Shown here: positions 1 to 9,443 of the stretch, piece by piece | Position numbering within the stretch: position 1 is the stretch's first letter | Layout: each line of letters opens with the position of its first letter | Assembly (NCBI GenBank): GCA_041738345.1 | Contig: JBGSPX010000057.1 | Span: forward strand, 1-64,000 | Origin: Proteocatella sp041738345 | GTDB taxonomy: Bacteria; Bacillota; Clostridia; Peptostreptococcales; Filifactoraceae | Direction: 5' to 3' | DNA length: 64,000 nt | Program-made: the position numbers and the translations under genes | The notes under the pieces: generated by a model | What the model was told of the DNA's origin: nothing | What the model saw: the letters and a program-made list of their open reading frames with translations, nothing else | Database searches by the model: none

Positions 1-1
1 T

Positions 2-46
2 GACATCTTATCAAAGGATGATATTGACATGTTTAAAAATATCTAA
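2..46 (+). CDS. C-terminal end of an unidentified gene (partial)
   Basis: The first bases read in frame on the plus strand as a 14-residue tail (ending DDIDMFKNI) before a TAA stop. A hairpin follows at 64-86. The rest of the gene lies outside the window, so no function can be given. It could also be chance reading in AT-rich DNA. Confidence 0.3.
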   Translation, partial: DILSKDDIDMFKNI

Positions 47-63
47 TATATTCTAAATAGTTA

Positions 64-86
64 GAGACAGCTCTTCGAGCTGCCTC
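64..86. terminator. hairpin between convergent genes
   Basis: GAG-CAGCTC pairs with GAGCTG-CTC around a short TTC/GAA loop, with one mismatch. It lies between a plus-strand tail and the minus-strand Z1 remnant, so it could serve both. There is no clean T-run on either side, which makes it a weak intrinsic terminator. Confidence 0.35.
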
Positions 87-130
87 ACATTTAAAATCTT
101 ATCATAGAAAGCCTATTTACAGACTTTTTT

Positions 131-1027
131 TCACACACTCTCATCGTCAATGAGAAGAAGCGGCAAATCAATAATTCCTGTGTCATGATCAGCATTATTT
201 TCAACCAACCATTTATATAAATTATTCAGTACGCCTTTATTCTTCTTAACTACAAAAAGAGCCGTGCCATTATATGTGCGCAGACTCAAGCCTAAGGCTT
301 TTAAAGTAGCTTTATTAAAATCAGTAGCTACTGAAGTAAAGCAGGCAACACGCTTATACTGATTAATAGGTGGTATTTTCCCCACCCCAACAGGGATATT
401 TCTGATTTCTTGGTCAGCTTTTTTATCCAGAGTATACTTACTTTCAACTCCAACGAATTCTGCGTCTAAGCGTTCTTGTGTTTGCACTCTAAGATTTTCC
501 ATCATACCTGCCAAAACAATAATTACCCTATAACCTGCATCTGCTGCTTTATTGCAGATTGCAGTATAAGTTGCTGTTTTTCCTGACTGAACATCACCAA
601 GTAAAAGTCCTCGACGCTGAAATGGGCGTACATAATCCTTAGGGTCTCCCAAGTCGTCCATTATGTTGTTTGTTGTTTCCCCCAACCGATTTACAACTTC
701 AATACCCCAACGCTTTACATTCTTCAAATAGGACCGGTATCGATTCCAGTAGAACTCATCATTTTCTTGGCCATAGTACCAAGATTGGTGCTCCGAATCC
801 TTTCCTTTAAGAGAAATCGCCGTACCTATAGAGTGTAAAATATTTGATGCCAAGTTTCTTTTAACCTGCATAAATTCTTCATCACTGATTGGATAAGCTA
901 TAGCAAAAGCATCACGAATAAATTCCGCTTCTGCATATATATCTTCTAACGAGGGAAGATTATCTCCAAACTTAGTGTTTATCATTGTTGTGGCATTTCC
1001 AACAATATACTGCATATTATTTGTCAT
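131..1027 (-). pseudogene. truncated Z1-type ATPase/endonuclease of a MORC-associated restriction system
   Basis: The 298-residue product has a P-loop (GDVQSGKT, about residues 144-151) inside a superfamily-II helicase-like lobe. It ends at LLLIDDESV, which looks like the Walker B strand of Z1-domain proteins. Full Z1 proteins are several hundred residues longer, so the second lobe and the C-terminal Z1 part are missing. No continuation is visible in any frame before the window edge. I chose ATG 1027 (MTNNMQYIV) because an AAAGGGG site precedes it; the frame could open further upstream. It overlaps the end of the MORC-like gene by 11 bases, a translationally coupled pair. This Z1 plus GHKL ATPase pairing is known from MutL/MORC-type restriction systems. 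The identification is by motif reading only. The truncation makes function doubtful. Confidence 0.6.
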
Positions 1028-2486
1028 CGAATTCGCCCCTTTCTTTCGCAAGATCCAATTCCTCAATATAGGAACAGAATGGCTCTGAAAATTTTAATGC
1101 TTCAAATATTTTATTTTTTTCATTCTCTGTATGACTTGCTGACACAATAGTTTTTGCAAGTGCAATAATGTCATTGGCAACCGATCCATTCTCGCTTACC
1201 AGTTTCTCATCATTTGTTAAGTCAATATAGAGAGAATTCAGAGGTAAAGATAAGCTAATTTGTTTCAAAAGATTTTCCATTGGAAACTTTAAATCTGGGT
1301 ATTTTTCTACAATAGAATTAACAAGCAAATAGTCTGGATTGACTTCATAATAAATACCACCGTCTCTTGAAATTATACGATTCCATACATGTATAATATC
1401 ATCCCGGGTTTCCTTTTTCCCTCGATATGTCCATGTTCGCTTACTCCCTTCCGATATTTTTTCAATAACTACAGCAAGATTTTGTTTTACTTCCTCTGGC
1501 GGAATGGCAGTAGATTTCTTTATGTCCAATGTCCACAAATCATCCAAAGAGTTTGGAATATCCACCTGAACTCTCGCAAGTTTAGAGAGATCCCCCTGAC
1601 GCATTAACCTAAACCAAGTTCCCCCTATCAATAACCTTTTATTTCGATAAACATAAAATCCTTGCTGTTTTCGCAATCCTTCTTTTCCACCTAGAGCCTT
1701 AAGCTCTTTTTGTGTAAGCTTTGAAGTATGAGGCAAAATGAAAGGTTTTATTCTTACTTTTTCTCCACGAACTGTAATTGTTTCTTCATCCATGAGTTGC
1801 GTGCTTTTTTTAATTAAAAAAGGATCTTGAGCCGTAACAGGCAAATTATTCATCCTAATTTCAATCTTTTTTATTTCTGTTTCTCCACTTAGATAACGAT
1901 GAAACACCAAAGAAATATGTTCGCGAATAATTTTCATTTTTCGTGAAAACGCATCCGCCATATCGTGCTCCCCTACTCCAAATTTATCAAGATCTTGCCA
2001 AATAACCAAAGTACCATTTGTCAATGACTGTATTTTAGAAAGACATGGCAATGCTACCATATCATTTTGTTCAAGTAATATAAGAGACCATGTTCCAACG
2101 TTTCTTACATGCTCTAAATTCCATTGACACCCAGATAATTTTCCTTGTTTTTGTGATAAAACCGTCAGCACTCTGCACTGTGATAAAGAGGCAGTCTTCA
2201 TCCCCAGTCCATATCGCCCCAGATCATTTTCAGCCCTACACTCTAATGGACTTTGGCTACCATATTGCATTGCATGAATCAGCTCATCTTGACCCATGCC
2301 ACATCCATTATCCAGTACTGCAATATAAGACTCCCCAATAGGAAAAAAATCAATATCAACCGTAGAAGCCCCTGCTGCAATACTATTATCAATAATATCC
2401 GCAATGGCAGCCTCAATAGAATATCCTATTGATCGAGTTGACTCCATTAGTGTAGGTGCATGCGGTGGTATTTCTTCGTATTTCAT
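1017..2486 (-). CDS. MORC/MutL-like GHKL ATPase of a restriction system
   Basis: The 489-residue protein has an N-terminal histidine-kinase-like (GHKL) ATPase fold. The N-box is DIIDNSIAAGA with Asn34. The G1 box LDNGCGMG lies near residues 58-65, and the G2 box GRYGLGMKTAS near 90-100. The rest resembles the MutL/MORC second domain plus an unrecognised C-terminal part. Prokaryotic MORC-like ATPases of this type are described as components of restriction-modification and anti-phage operons, together with a Z1 helicase-like protein, a DNA methylase and a nuclease. Here only the truncated Z1 gene remains downstream, and no methylase is present in the window. The gene is full-length and starts at an ATG behind a GGAGG-type site, so it may still be expressed. 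Its action without partners is unclear. Confidence 0.75.
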   Translation of the reverse strand: MKYEEIPPHAPTLMESTRSIGYSIEAAIADIIDNSIAAGASTVDIDFFPIGESYIAVLDNGCGMGQDELIHAMQYGSQSPLECRAENDLGRYGLGMKTASLSQCRVLTVLSQKQGKLSGCQWNLEHVRNVGTWSLILLEQNDMVALPCLSKIQSLTNGTLVIWQDLDKFGVGEHDMADAFSRKMKIIREHISLVFHRYLSGETEIKKIEIRMNNLPVTAQDPFLIKKSTQLMDEETITVRGEKVRIKPFILPHTSKLTQKELKALGGKEGLRKQQGFYVYRNKRLLIGGTWFRLMRQGDLSKLARVQVDIPNSLDDLWTLDIKKSTAIPPEEVKQNLAVVIEKISEGSKRTWTYRGKKETRDDIIHVWNRIISRDGGIYYEVNPDYLLVNSIVEKYPDLKFPMENLLKQISLSLPLNSLYIDLTNDEKLVSENGSVANDIIALAKTIVSASHTENEKNKIFEALKFSEPFCSYIEELDLAKERGEFDDK

Positions 2487-2499
2487 ATTAGCACCTCCA

Positions 2500-2739
2500 T
2501 TATACTAAACTGATTTCTTGCATCAACAGTTTTAACAAACACTTTATTATTTTTCGATTAAGTTGTATAAATCGACTGAGCTTTCTTTGATTCTCTAGGA
2601 CAATTCCTCCAAATATATCAATTTTAATATATTTGGATTCTTCCATCTCAAAGGAGGTATCCATGATATATAATTTGTCACGAATATCATTGCATTGTTT
2701 TTCAATTTTTTTAATATTACTAAGATTAATCTGTGCCAT
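2500..2739 (-). CDS. hypothetical small protein upstream of the MORC-like ATPase
   Basis: A 79-residue open frame ends 13 bases before the MORC-like gene, in the same direction. The N-terminal half (KKIEKQCNDIRDKL) looks helical and charged, and the C-terminal half is basic (RKIIKCLLKLL). I recognise no family. The start has only a weak GGGATC site upstream. Position suggests it is the first gene of the MORC-Z1 operon, or what is left of a larger partner gene. It could be spurious. Confidence 0.4.
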   Translation of the reverse strand: MAQINLSNIKKIEKQCNDIRDKLYIMDTSFEMEESKYIKIDIFGGIVLENQRKLSRFIQLNRKIIKCLLKLLMQEISLV

Positions 2740-3107
2740 AATCAGATCCCATTATATATGTATTGTTATAAAATTATTTCTCTACGCCCTTAATATATCC
2801 CTTTCGACCCATTCCTTATAAACTTTCGCTTAAATTTTTTTAACTTACAATTTTTAATATCCACAAACAAAATAAATCTCCATTCACTGCCAGAGGTTTA
2901 TTATTCTTCTTTTCTGTTATAATATCAATTCTGACAATGTTCTAAATAATAATAACAAATTTATGTAATTTTCTCAAGAGGAAACCGTTAAATTAACAGA
3001 AAGACTCTCATTTTTCATATAATTTTATAATATTATGCAAATACTCCAAAATGAATATAATTAATCTGTTTTACTTTCAGTTTTGCTGGAACAAATTCTA
3101 TTTCTAT
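2740..3107. other. non-coding, AT-rich spacer
   Basis: This stretch of about 370 bases lies between the small hypothetical gene and the recombinase remnant. I see no open frame of note, no RNA gene and no clean terminator. Just beyond the recombinase stop, one reading frame gives a short peptide (IEIEFVPAKLKVKQ) that could be a leftover recombinase C-terminus after an internal deletion, but this is speculative. Confidence 0.5.
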
Positions 3108-3494
3108 TTACATAAACTTTTTTCCATTTAGAAAATTAACGGTATTTATCGCAAAACGGCTAATAGATTTGGTAAGTATCATGTCAATTTTACCATCATA
3201 ACAATCGTAAATCATATCATTGAAACTATCTCTTTGCTTAGTACTAGTTGCAGGCTTTCCCTGATCCGCATAAATCCCTGCAAAACTCCACTTAGGATTA
3301 GATGAAATCTTTTCTAAATAGTATGCCATCTGAGCTTCATAGCTGTTTTCCTGTTGCTCAAATCTCGTGCTCACTCTGCAATAGGCCGCTACCTTTAGCT
3401 TTTTTTGTTCCACTCGTATTTGATTGTCATGCTTTTCTTTTCGTGGAATAATTATAATTTCTTTTTGTTCATTGAATATTTGCATTACAGCCAA
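3108..3494 (-). pseudogene. remnant of a large serine recombinase (N-terminal catalytic part)
   Basis: About 128 residues remain. They contain the resolvase start VAAYCRVST with the catalytic serine, then ADQGKPATSTKQRDSFN and KSISRFAINTV, which match the typical order of the serine recombinase catalytic domain. The frame stops right after this domain. The recombinase and zinc-ribbon domains that normally extend such proteins to about 500 residues are absent. This is the scar of an integrated element and supports horizontal origin of the left 8 kb. Integrase activity is not expected. Confidence 0.75.
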
Positions 3495-3564
3495 TACTAT
3501 AATTGTTATATTAATTCAATACAAATTCTGAGAAGACAAGTTATATAATATTTAATACAACTTA

Positions 3565-4830
3565 TCAATTAATTATTTCATCTATATATTCTACTAATTC
3601 ATTTATATTATTGGAAAGTAGGCCTGCGACTTTAACAAGGTTTAAGGGCTTTAAAATTACACTTGCCATTTTAAAATCGGAGATTGGATCTTTAACATCA
3701 ATTTTTTGGACGGATGGTATATCATTAATACTTGGGTAAAGTATTGTAGCTGTCTTGTCTCCAATTCCACTTACTGCATAAATCGCCAGTTGATATAACA
3801 TCTCACGTGGTAAACTTTTCTCCCATAAATCTCTATACTTAGCATCTAATAACTTTACTACTTTTCCCTTCTTGATAAGTACAAAGTCTGGTCTTGGTGT
3901 AGGTGATTTTCTACTACATGGATTGAATCCTGGAGTATATATGAACATATCATGCAAGCTAAATTGATCTTTTACTGAATATCCACCACTGCAGTTCGCA
4001 AGTAGCCGCCCTACAAGTGTTTCAAAGAAAGCGTTCATATCAAAGAAATATCCTCTTAGATTAATATGGCTAGAGCTGTCTTCTAGTTGTATACCTTGTG
4101 ACTCATATAATATATTAATTATCTCAAGTACAGCAGAATATCTACCAGTTAATCTATTAATGCTATTTTTTGCGTGATGCAAATTTCCTCTTGTTAAACT
4201 AATATTATCAATGCTCTCTTCCAAATTAGAACAGAGCCTTTTAAGCTTAACTTCCAGTCCATTATCTACTACTAACTTTAAACCTAATTTCAATCCAGCA
4301 AGAAGCGTTTGATTTAGGATGTTGTTTTCCTCTCTATTAAAATACTTACATGGCAATTTATCTTTGATTAACCCGCCTTGAAAACAGAGTCTATTCACAT
4401 CAATTCTGCCTCTTGGTGATAATAAATCCTCTTCTCTCAAAATATAACTTTTTTGAATTCCCATACGTAGCAAATCTTCGGCTTCTACATAAAGCTCATA
4501 AATAAGCAAATCAAAGAATGGAAAATTTTCTAAGGAGTGTTCTGCAGTATTAAGTAACTTTAACTCTCGTAAATCATATGCATATCTTAACAATTGATAT
4601 AATGGCATTCCATTAAGCTTGGGATAAACATTTATCTGTATATTCCCTAGTTTTATTCTACCAACATAAGAATTACTCGTAATTGATACCCCATCTCTAA
4701 GTTCTACAATTTCGATAATTCCTTTATCTTTTAATATTTGTGCAGTATCACGAACATCATTATCAGACAACTCTACACCCTTTAAAAATAAAGTTTGCCA
4801 TTCTTTTAATTCGATATCTTGGTACATCAT
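3565..4830 (-). CDS. mcrC: McrC, nuclease subunit of the McrBC type IV restriction system
   Basis: The 421-residue protein carries a McrC-type N-terminal region. Near the C-terminus is a PD-(D/E)XK nuclease core, seen as RPDFVLIKKG followed by LLDAKYRDLW (D...DAK). McrC supplies the cleavage activity and is recruited by the McrB GTPase ring, so that modified DNA (classically methylcytosine) is cut. Its start overlaps the mcrB stop by four bases (ATGA type), implying translational coupling. Length and motifs look intact, and no frameshift is visible. It lies next to a recombinase remnant and a broken MORC-Z1 system, as expected for a defence island. Confidence 0.88.
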   Translation of the reverse strand: MMYQDIELKEWQTLFLKGVELSDNDVRDTAQILKDKGIIEIVELRDGVSITSNSYVGRIKLGNIQINVYPKLNGMPLYQLLRYAYDLRELKLLNTAEHSLENFPFFDLLIYELYVEAEDLLRMGIQKSYILREEDLLSPRGRIDVNRLCFQGGLIKDKLPCKYFNREENNILNQTLLAGLKLGLKLVVDNGLEVKLKRLCSNLEESIDNISLTRGNLHHAKNSINRLTGRYSAVLEIINILYESQGIQLEDSSSHINLRGYFFDMNAFFETLVGRLLANCSGGYSVKDQFSLHDMFIYTPGFNPCSRKSPTPRPDFVLIKKGKVVKLLDAKYRDLWEKSLPREMLYQLAIYAVSGIGDKTATILYPSINDIPSVQKIDVKDPISDFKMASVILKPLNLVKVAGLLSNNINELVEYIDEIIN

Positions 4831-7391
4831 GATTCTTCTCCATTATTACTATCATCATCTACTTCAATATCTTCTTCTATCTCATAATCAGCTGCTTGTG
4901 TACCTAAACGCAGTGTTGGACATGGTGACAGTAATGCAGTGATAAGATCAGATACATCTGATGTGCTGAAGAGCTCAAATCTTATAATCTGATTTTTGAC
5001 ATCAACTACACCTTCTCCCAGTATTTTAGAAATCATTGTGTAGTCACCATAACAGTATTCTTCTATAAGTGGTATAATATCTTCTTTAATAATTCGCTTA
5101 AATTTTTCTTGATCAAAGATAGCTTTTTCTTTCTCTAGAAAATATGAATGTCCAATTTGTAAATTACGAGCATCCTTTCCAATGTATTCACATAATCTTG
5201 CATTTAGTTCCATCAGCCATCCTGCAAGTGGTAAACCATTAAATTCTATCCCTTCAAGCAAACTGTAATCTGGCATTAATTCTATAAACCCAAAACGCCT
5301 ACGAAGTGCAACATCTAAAAGAGCAATAGAACGGTCTGCTGTATTCATTGTTCCAACTATATACACGTTTTCCGGAACTGAAAATGATTCATTAGATAGA
5401 GGAAGAATAATTTGTTTTCCCCGTTTGCCATTTTCTATTAGCATAATAAGTTCTCCAAATATGCGAGAAATATCTCCACGATTGATTTCATCGATTATGA
5501 GGTAGAACTTTTTATTTGGGTTGCCTGCTGCATCTGAGCATATCTTCTTAAAAATACCATCTTTGGGTTCAAATATAGTTTGGTTATTAATCACTCTTGG
5601 TTTTATCCCCTCTATAAAGTCCTCATACCCATAGGATGGATGAAAACAACATATACGAACCACACCATTTGTTCTACAATTACCTACTATAGTATTTCTT
5701 TCATCCTGCGAAAGCGAATTAAAAGACTTTTTAAACATATTCCTAGAAGCAAGTTCACAACAAGCCTTTTCAGCATAGTATGTTTTACCTGTTCCAGGTG
5801 GTCCATATAAAATAACTTGTTTTTTACGTTCAAGAACACTTTCAATATCAGCAACAACCCCAGACAAATTTGATAATTGTATGACTGAATTATCATCAAC
5901 TTCAATATTTTCTTCATTTATTAATCTCTGGATTTCTATAATGTTCTCTATGTCGTTATATGGAAAGCAAGTAGTTAGTTTTCCAGCACTAGACTTTGGA
6001 AGTTTAATAGGTTCTTTAAAAGTTTTAATCCAATCAACATTCTTACAATGCGGATAGGGACGTTCTTTCACATACTCATAATTTCCAGAGATTTTACCAA
6101 TTCCATATACTTTTTCGCCTAAAACTGCGACCACAACATCTCCTATTTCTAACCCATTATAAAATCTTACTATTTCACCAGATTTCCTGCTAGCAGTTTT
6201 ACTATCATATTTGTAAAACTTTATAAGATTCTCTGAAATATCATTCTTTATAGTTTTGATATCACTATATAAATTTAAGTCCCCTAGCTCTTTCCAACCA
6301 ATAGCTACATAAAAATTAGATCTCATATCGTGCCAATAACTATTACTATTATCCCCTGTTCCGATTCTAAAATAGTTAACTGGAGATCCATATATCTCTT
6401 TAATAGCTACAATTACATAATTAACTGGCAACTCACAGTCTTTAGCAATTTTAATAAAGTTTCCCGCCATTTCATATAAATTATCTTCTTTTACTGGTTC
6501 AATTCCACAACAAATCAAACCGTGTCTTTGCCATTTTACAGAATGAAAATCATCTATCACACTTGGGTAAATCATATGATAATATTTATGAACCCATCCT
6601 AATCTGTTCATATTATATTTCATATTATTATCAAAGTTTTCTTGGAGATTTTTATATTCAACACATCCCATGTTTGTACTAGAGATTTGTTTTATTATTT
6701 CTGAACCATATATTAAAATATCTCTCAGTTCTCTTGCTAATACAATAGCCTCACTTAATGATAGAATTGTTGGATTTTGTGGATTTCCAGTTACCCACTT
6801 ATCATCTAGATTTCTTTTAAACATAACATATTTAAACGCACTTCCCCCAGCTATACTTCCATAATCGCCTGTATGAAATTCATCATCATTTTTAAACTCT
6901 AACCAATAAGTTAATCCATCTTTATTTCCTATATTAAAAATAGTGTTTAATAAAAGTTCTCCATCTAAATTTTTCAATACTTCTGGACTAAATTTTTGTG
7001 AAAACGACTTATAGCCTTGCGCAAGCTGTTCTTTACTTGACAGTTTTTTATCTGCTAACAATTTTTGGCATATTTTTTTTATTTTAGAAAACACATCTTC
7101 AAATTTATCATTCTTTATATTGTGGATAAAACTTTTAAACAATATTAATGATGAACTCCATACCCTATTGTCTCTTTGATTTTTTTTAAGAAATTCTTCT
7201 GAGTTTTCGATTTGGCTAATAATTTTATCTAATTTTTCAACATCTGATATTTCATATAAGTTTTCTATTATTCCTAATTCAGTGTTAGCCCAAGATGACA
7301 TATGCGAAATTGCATATAAATAATTCTTCTTTGTTCTATCGGAAAGATTTGTATTCTCATATAACCAGTTTTCAAACTGCTCTTTTCCCAC
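4827..7391 (-). CDS. mcrB: McrB-type AAA+ GTPase of a type IV restriction system
   Basis: The 854-residue protein ends in an McrB-type AAA+ motor. The Walker A motif GPPGTGKT lies near 530-537, followed by Walker B DEINRGDISRIFGEL and the GTPase signature MNTADRS with ALRRRF. In front of it are three parts. Residues 1-100 look like a helical SAM-like or phage-integrase core-binding fold. About 150-300 is a domain common to McrB-like proteins (YWLEF...GGSAFKY). About 340-465 is a PUA/EVE-like module (FYVAIGW...GDVVVAVLG...VYGIGKI) that probably reads modified bases. The translation start is GTG at 7391 behind GGGGGAG. It partners with McrC directly downstream. The specificity-domain assignments are by eye and less certain than the motor. 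Confidence 0.88.
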   Translation of the reverse strand: MGKEQFENWLYENTNLSDRTKKNYLYAISHMSSWANTELGIIENLYEISDVEKLDKIISQIENSEEFLKKNQRDNRVWSSSLILFKSFIHNIKNDKFEDVFSKIKKICQKLLADKKLSSKEQLAQGYKSFSQKFSPEVLKNLDGELLLNTIFNIGNKDGLTYWLEFKNDDEFHTGDYGSIAGGSAFKYVMFKRNLDDKWVTGNPQNPTILSLSEAIVLARELRDILIYGSEIIKQISSTNMGCVEYKNLQENFDNNMKYNMNRLGWVHKYYHMIYPSVIDDFHSVKWQRHGLICCGIEPVKEDNLYEMAGNFIKIAKDCELPVNYVIVAIKEIYGSPVNYFRIGTGDNSNSYWHDMRSNFYVAIGWKELGDLNLYSDIKTIKNDISENLIKFYKYDSKTASRKSGEIVRFYNGLEIGDVVVAVLGEKVYGIGKISGNYEYVKERPYPHCKNVDWIKTFKEPIKLPKSSAGKLTTCFPYNDIENIIEIQRLINEENIEVDDNSVIQLSNLSGVVADIESVLERKKQVILYGPPGTGKTYYAEKACCELASRNMFKKSFNSLSQDERNTIVGNCRTNGVVRICCFHPSYGYEDFIEGIKPRVINNQTIFEPKDGIFKKICSDAAGNPNKKFYLIIDEINRGDISRIFGELIMLIENGKRGKQIILPLSNESFSVPENVYIVGTMNTADRSIALLDVALRRRFGFIELMPDYSLLEGIEFNGLPLAGWLMELNARLCEYIGKDARNLQIGHSYFLEKEKAIFDQEKFKRIIKEDIIPLIEEYCYGDYTMISKILGEGVVDVKNQIIRFELFSTSDVSDLITALLSPCPTLRLGTQAADYEIEEDIEVDDDSNNGEES

Positions 7392-7921
7392 AATGCACTC
7401 CCCCTTTATTCTTTATCTAAATCAACTAGAAATGATGACTTAAAAAAATTTTTTATTATAGCAAATATCAGCTCAATTTAAAATAGTATTCGATGTAGCT
7501 TTAAATCAAATCTAAGATAGATATTCAAATTTACTTAAATCTAGCTCACAGTTATTACAGCTTGCTATAAAGTTCTCATGTCATACAGAACATTGATCCA
7601 TTAATTCTATTACCATAATATCCCACCTGATAATCAAATTTTATACTCATCTTAATTTATTGTCAATGTAGTCATTTACTCTATTACCAACTGCGTTAGA
7701 ATAATATTCTAGAAATCAGTTGTGCCTATCCTCATTATTAAATATTATACTCCATTTCACTTCCTTACATAGTGATAGGATATAGTTCTATAGATTAATT
7801 TAAATCTCTTTAGTTTTCATAACCATAAAAAAATAAACCCACTTAAAAAATATATTTTAAACCAATTCTTTTTTCCTCATATACATCCTCCTTTTTCAAT
7901 AATATAAATTTTAGGGTTTAT
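7392..7921. other. non-coding region with decayed small-gene fragments
   Basis: Between mcrB and rlmD, no intact gene is visible. Two minus-strand relics stand out. At 7880 a very strong AAGGAGG site precedes an ATG whose frame breaks after MRKKEL. Removing one base of a six-A run would give a 20-residue membrane peptide (NWFKIYFLSGFIFLWL tail, stop near 7817). Around 7512-7650, an ORF overlapping the preceding stop by ATGA reads into FCM and, after a frame change, HENFIASCNNCELDLSKF. That is a possible zinc-binding miniprotein. Both look like pseudogene debris of the island. Confidence 0.4.
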
Positions 7922-7966
7922 AAAAAGGCTAAGTCAGAATCAGTAATTGATTCACAACTTAGCCTC
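7921..7966 (-). terminator. intrinsic terminator after rlmD
   Basis: A long hairpin pairs AGGCTAAGT with ACTTAGCCT, with an inner GAATCA/TGATTC stem. It is followed on the minus strand by a run of five T. It lies about 80 bases after the rlmD stop. Confidence 0.8.
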
Positions 7967-8043
7967 AATATTATACAATTATTTAAAAAACATACATGTC
8001 ATATCTATTTCATATGTTTTTTCATCGTTTAAAATTCCCGACT

Positions 8044-9435
8044 TTAAACTTCTAAACCCTTTGCAATTACTTGAGTTTGAGCTCTCGTCATAAGAATTAT
8101 CGTTTCAACGTGCATTGAGTGAGCAAATAAATCAACGCCCTGTGCTTTATCTAGTTTGTAACCGTAATGAGACAGGATTTCGATATCTCTTGCTAGGGTT
8201 GATGGATTGCAAGAAACGTATACTATCTTTTCAACATTCATCTCTGCTATTGTCTTTAGTACGATTTCTTCGCAGCCTTTACGTGGAGGATCTACTACTA
8301 CAACGTCTGCGATTTTGCCTTCTTTATAGAGTTTTGGAATAACTTCTTCGGCTTTTCCGCAGATGAATTCTGTATTATCAAGGTTATTAAGTTTTGCGTT
8401 TCGATTTGCGTCTTCTATTGCCTGTGGTACGATTTCCACACCTATTACACTTTTAGCTTTTTGGGCTAAAAATAGTGATATTGTACCTATTCCGCAGTAT
8501 ATGTCAAACACGGTTTTAGTTTCGTCTATATCTGCAAATTCTAAGGCTTTTGAATAAAGTACGTCTGTCTGTACTGGGTTTACTTGATAAAATGAGTTTG
8601 GCGATATTTCAAATACTAGCTCATGAAGTTTGTCTTTTATTATGCCTTCTCCGTAAAGTACTTTATTTTCTGTGCCCAAAATTACATTAGTCTTTTTAGG
8701 GTTTATGTTTTGAACTACAGTTGTAAGGTTTGGCACCGCTTCTTTTAGCATTTCTACTAATAGAGCTTCATTTTTTAGCTTTTTTTCTTTGGTTACGACT
8801 ACTACCATTATTTCGCCTGTCTTAAAGCCTACTTTGGTAACTATTCGCTTTAGATTTCCTTTGTCTGTCACTTCGTCATAAACTGATATTTTGTTTTGAA
8901 GTATAAAAGTTTTCATAACTTCTAATATTTTATCGTTTACTGGGTCTTGGATATGACAGGTTTCAAATGGTACTACATCGTGGCTGAATTTTTTGTAAAA
9001 ACCGATGTTAAGGTTTCCATTTTTATCTATTTCAAGTGGAAACTGGGCTTTGTTTCTATAATTATAAGGATTTTCCATGCCTATTATTGGAAGTAGATTT
9101 GGAGCTTCTATTTTTCCGATTCTTATAAGGTTTTGTCTTATCTGGTCTTCTTTTATTTCAAGCTGTTTTTTGTAGTCCATATGCATTATCTGACAGCCTC
9201 CGCATACTCCTGAAAGGCTACATTTTGGAGTTACTCTATCTTCGCTTGGCTTTACTATTTCTACAAGCTCAGCAACGGCATAACTTTTTTTAGAAACTGT
9301 AACTCTACCTGTTACGACATCTCCTTTTACTGCTCCATCTACAAACACTGTGAAGCCATCTACTTTACCGATTGCTTCTCCCTTGTGTCCCATATCTACT
9401 ATTTCTATTTGATATATTTCGTTCTTATTTAGCAT
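8044..9435 (-). CDS. rlmD: 23S rRNA (uracil-C5)-methyltransferase, RlmD/RumA family
   Basis: The 463-residue protein has an N-terminal TRAM domain (residues about 5-60). A Cys cluster for an iron-sulfur centre follows (CSLSGVCGGC near 72-82), and then the S-adenosylmethionine methyltransferase domain. Motif FDIYCGIGTISLF binds SAM, VVVDPPRKGC follows, and SCNPSTLARD carries the catalytic Cys. The family methylates specific uridines in 23S rRNA; Firmicute members may modify two sites (RlmCD). It lies 8 bases after hslO in the same direction. The exact target uridine cannot be told from sequence. Confidence 0.9.
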   Translation of the reverse strand: MLNKNEIYQIEIVDMGHKGEAIGKVDGFTVFVDGAVKGDVVTGRVTVSKKSYAVAELVEIVKPSEDRVTPKCSLSGVCGGCQIMHMDYKKQLEIKEDQIRQNLIRIGKIEAPNLLPIIGMENPYNYRNKAQFPLEIDKNGNLNIGFYKKFSHDVVPFETCHIQDPVNDKILEVMKTFILQNKISVYDEVTDKGNLKRIVTKVGFKTGEIMVVVVTKEKKLKNEALLVEMLKEAVPNLTTVVQNINPKKTNVILGTENKVLYGEGIIKDKLHELVFEISPNSFYQVNPVQTDVLYSKALEFADIDETKTVFDIYCGIGTISLFLAQKAKSVIGVEIVPQAIEDANRNAKLNNLDNTEFICGKAEEVIPKLYKEGKIADVVVVDPPRKGCEEIVLKTIAEMNVEKIVYVSCNPSTLARDIEILSHYGYKLDKAQGVDLFAHSMHVETIILMTRAQTQVIAKGLEV

Positions 9436-9443
9436 TTTTTCTC

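Noticed and set aside
131..133. TGA ending the Z1-like frame read as selenocysteine
   Set aside because: The sequence after it (two lysines, Ser, Val, Asn) soon meets another stop and shows no Z1 homology, and no Sec-type motif surrounds it. Truncation is the simpler reading.
7512..7616. Small C-x-x-U selenoprotein reading through TGA at 7583
   Set aside because: The frame is 34 residues, has only a modest ribosome binding site, and the neighbouring frame continues the same fragment. This suggests a frameshifted pseudogene rather than a selenoprotein.
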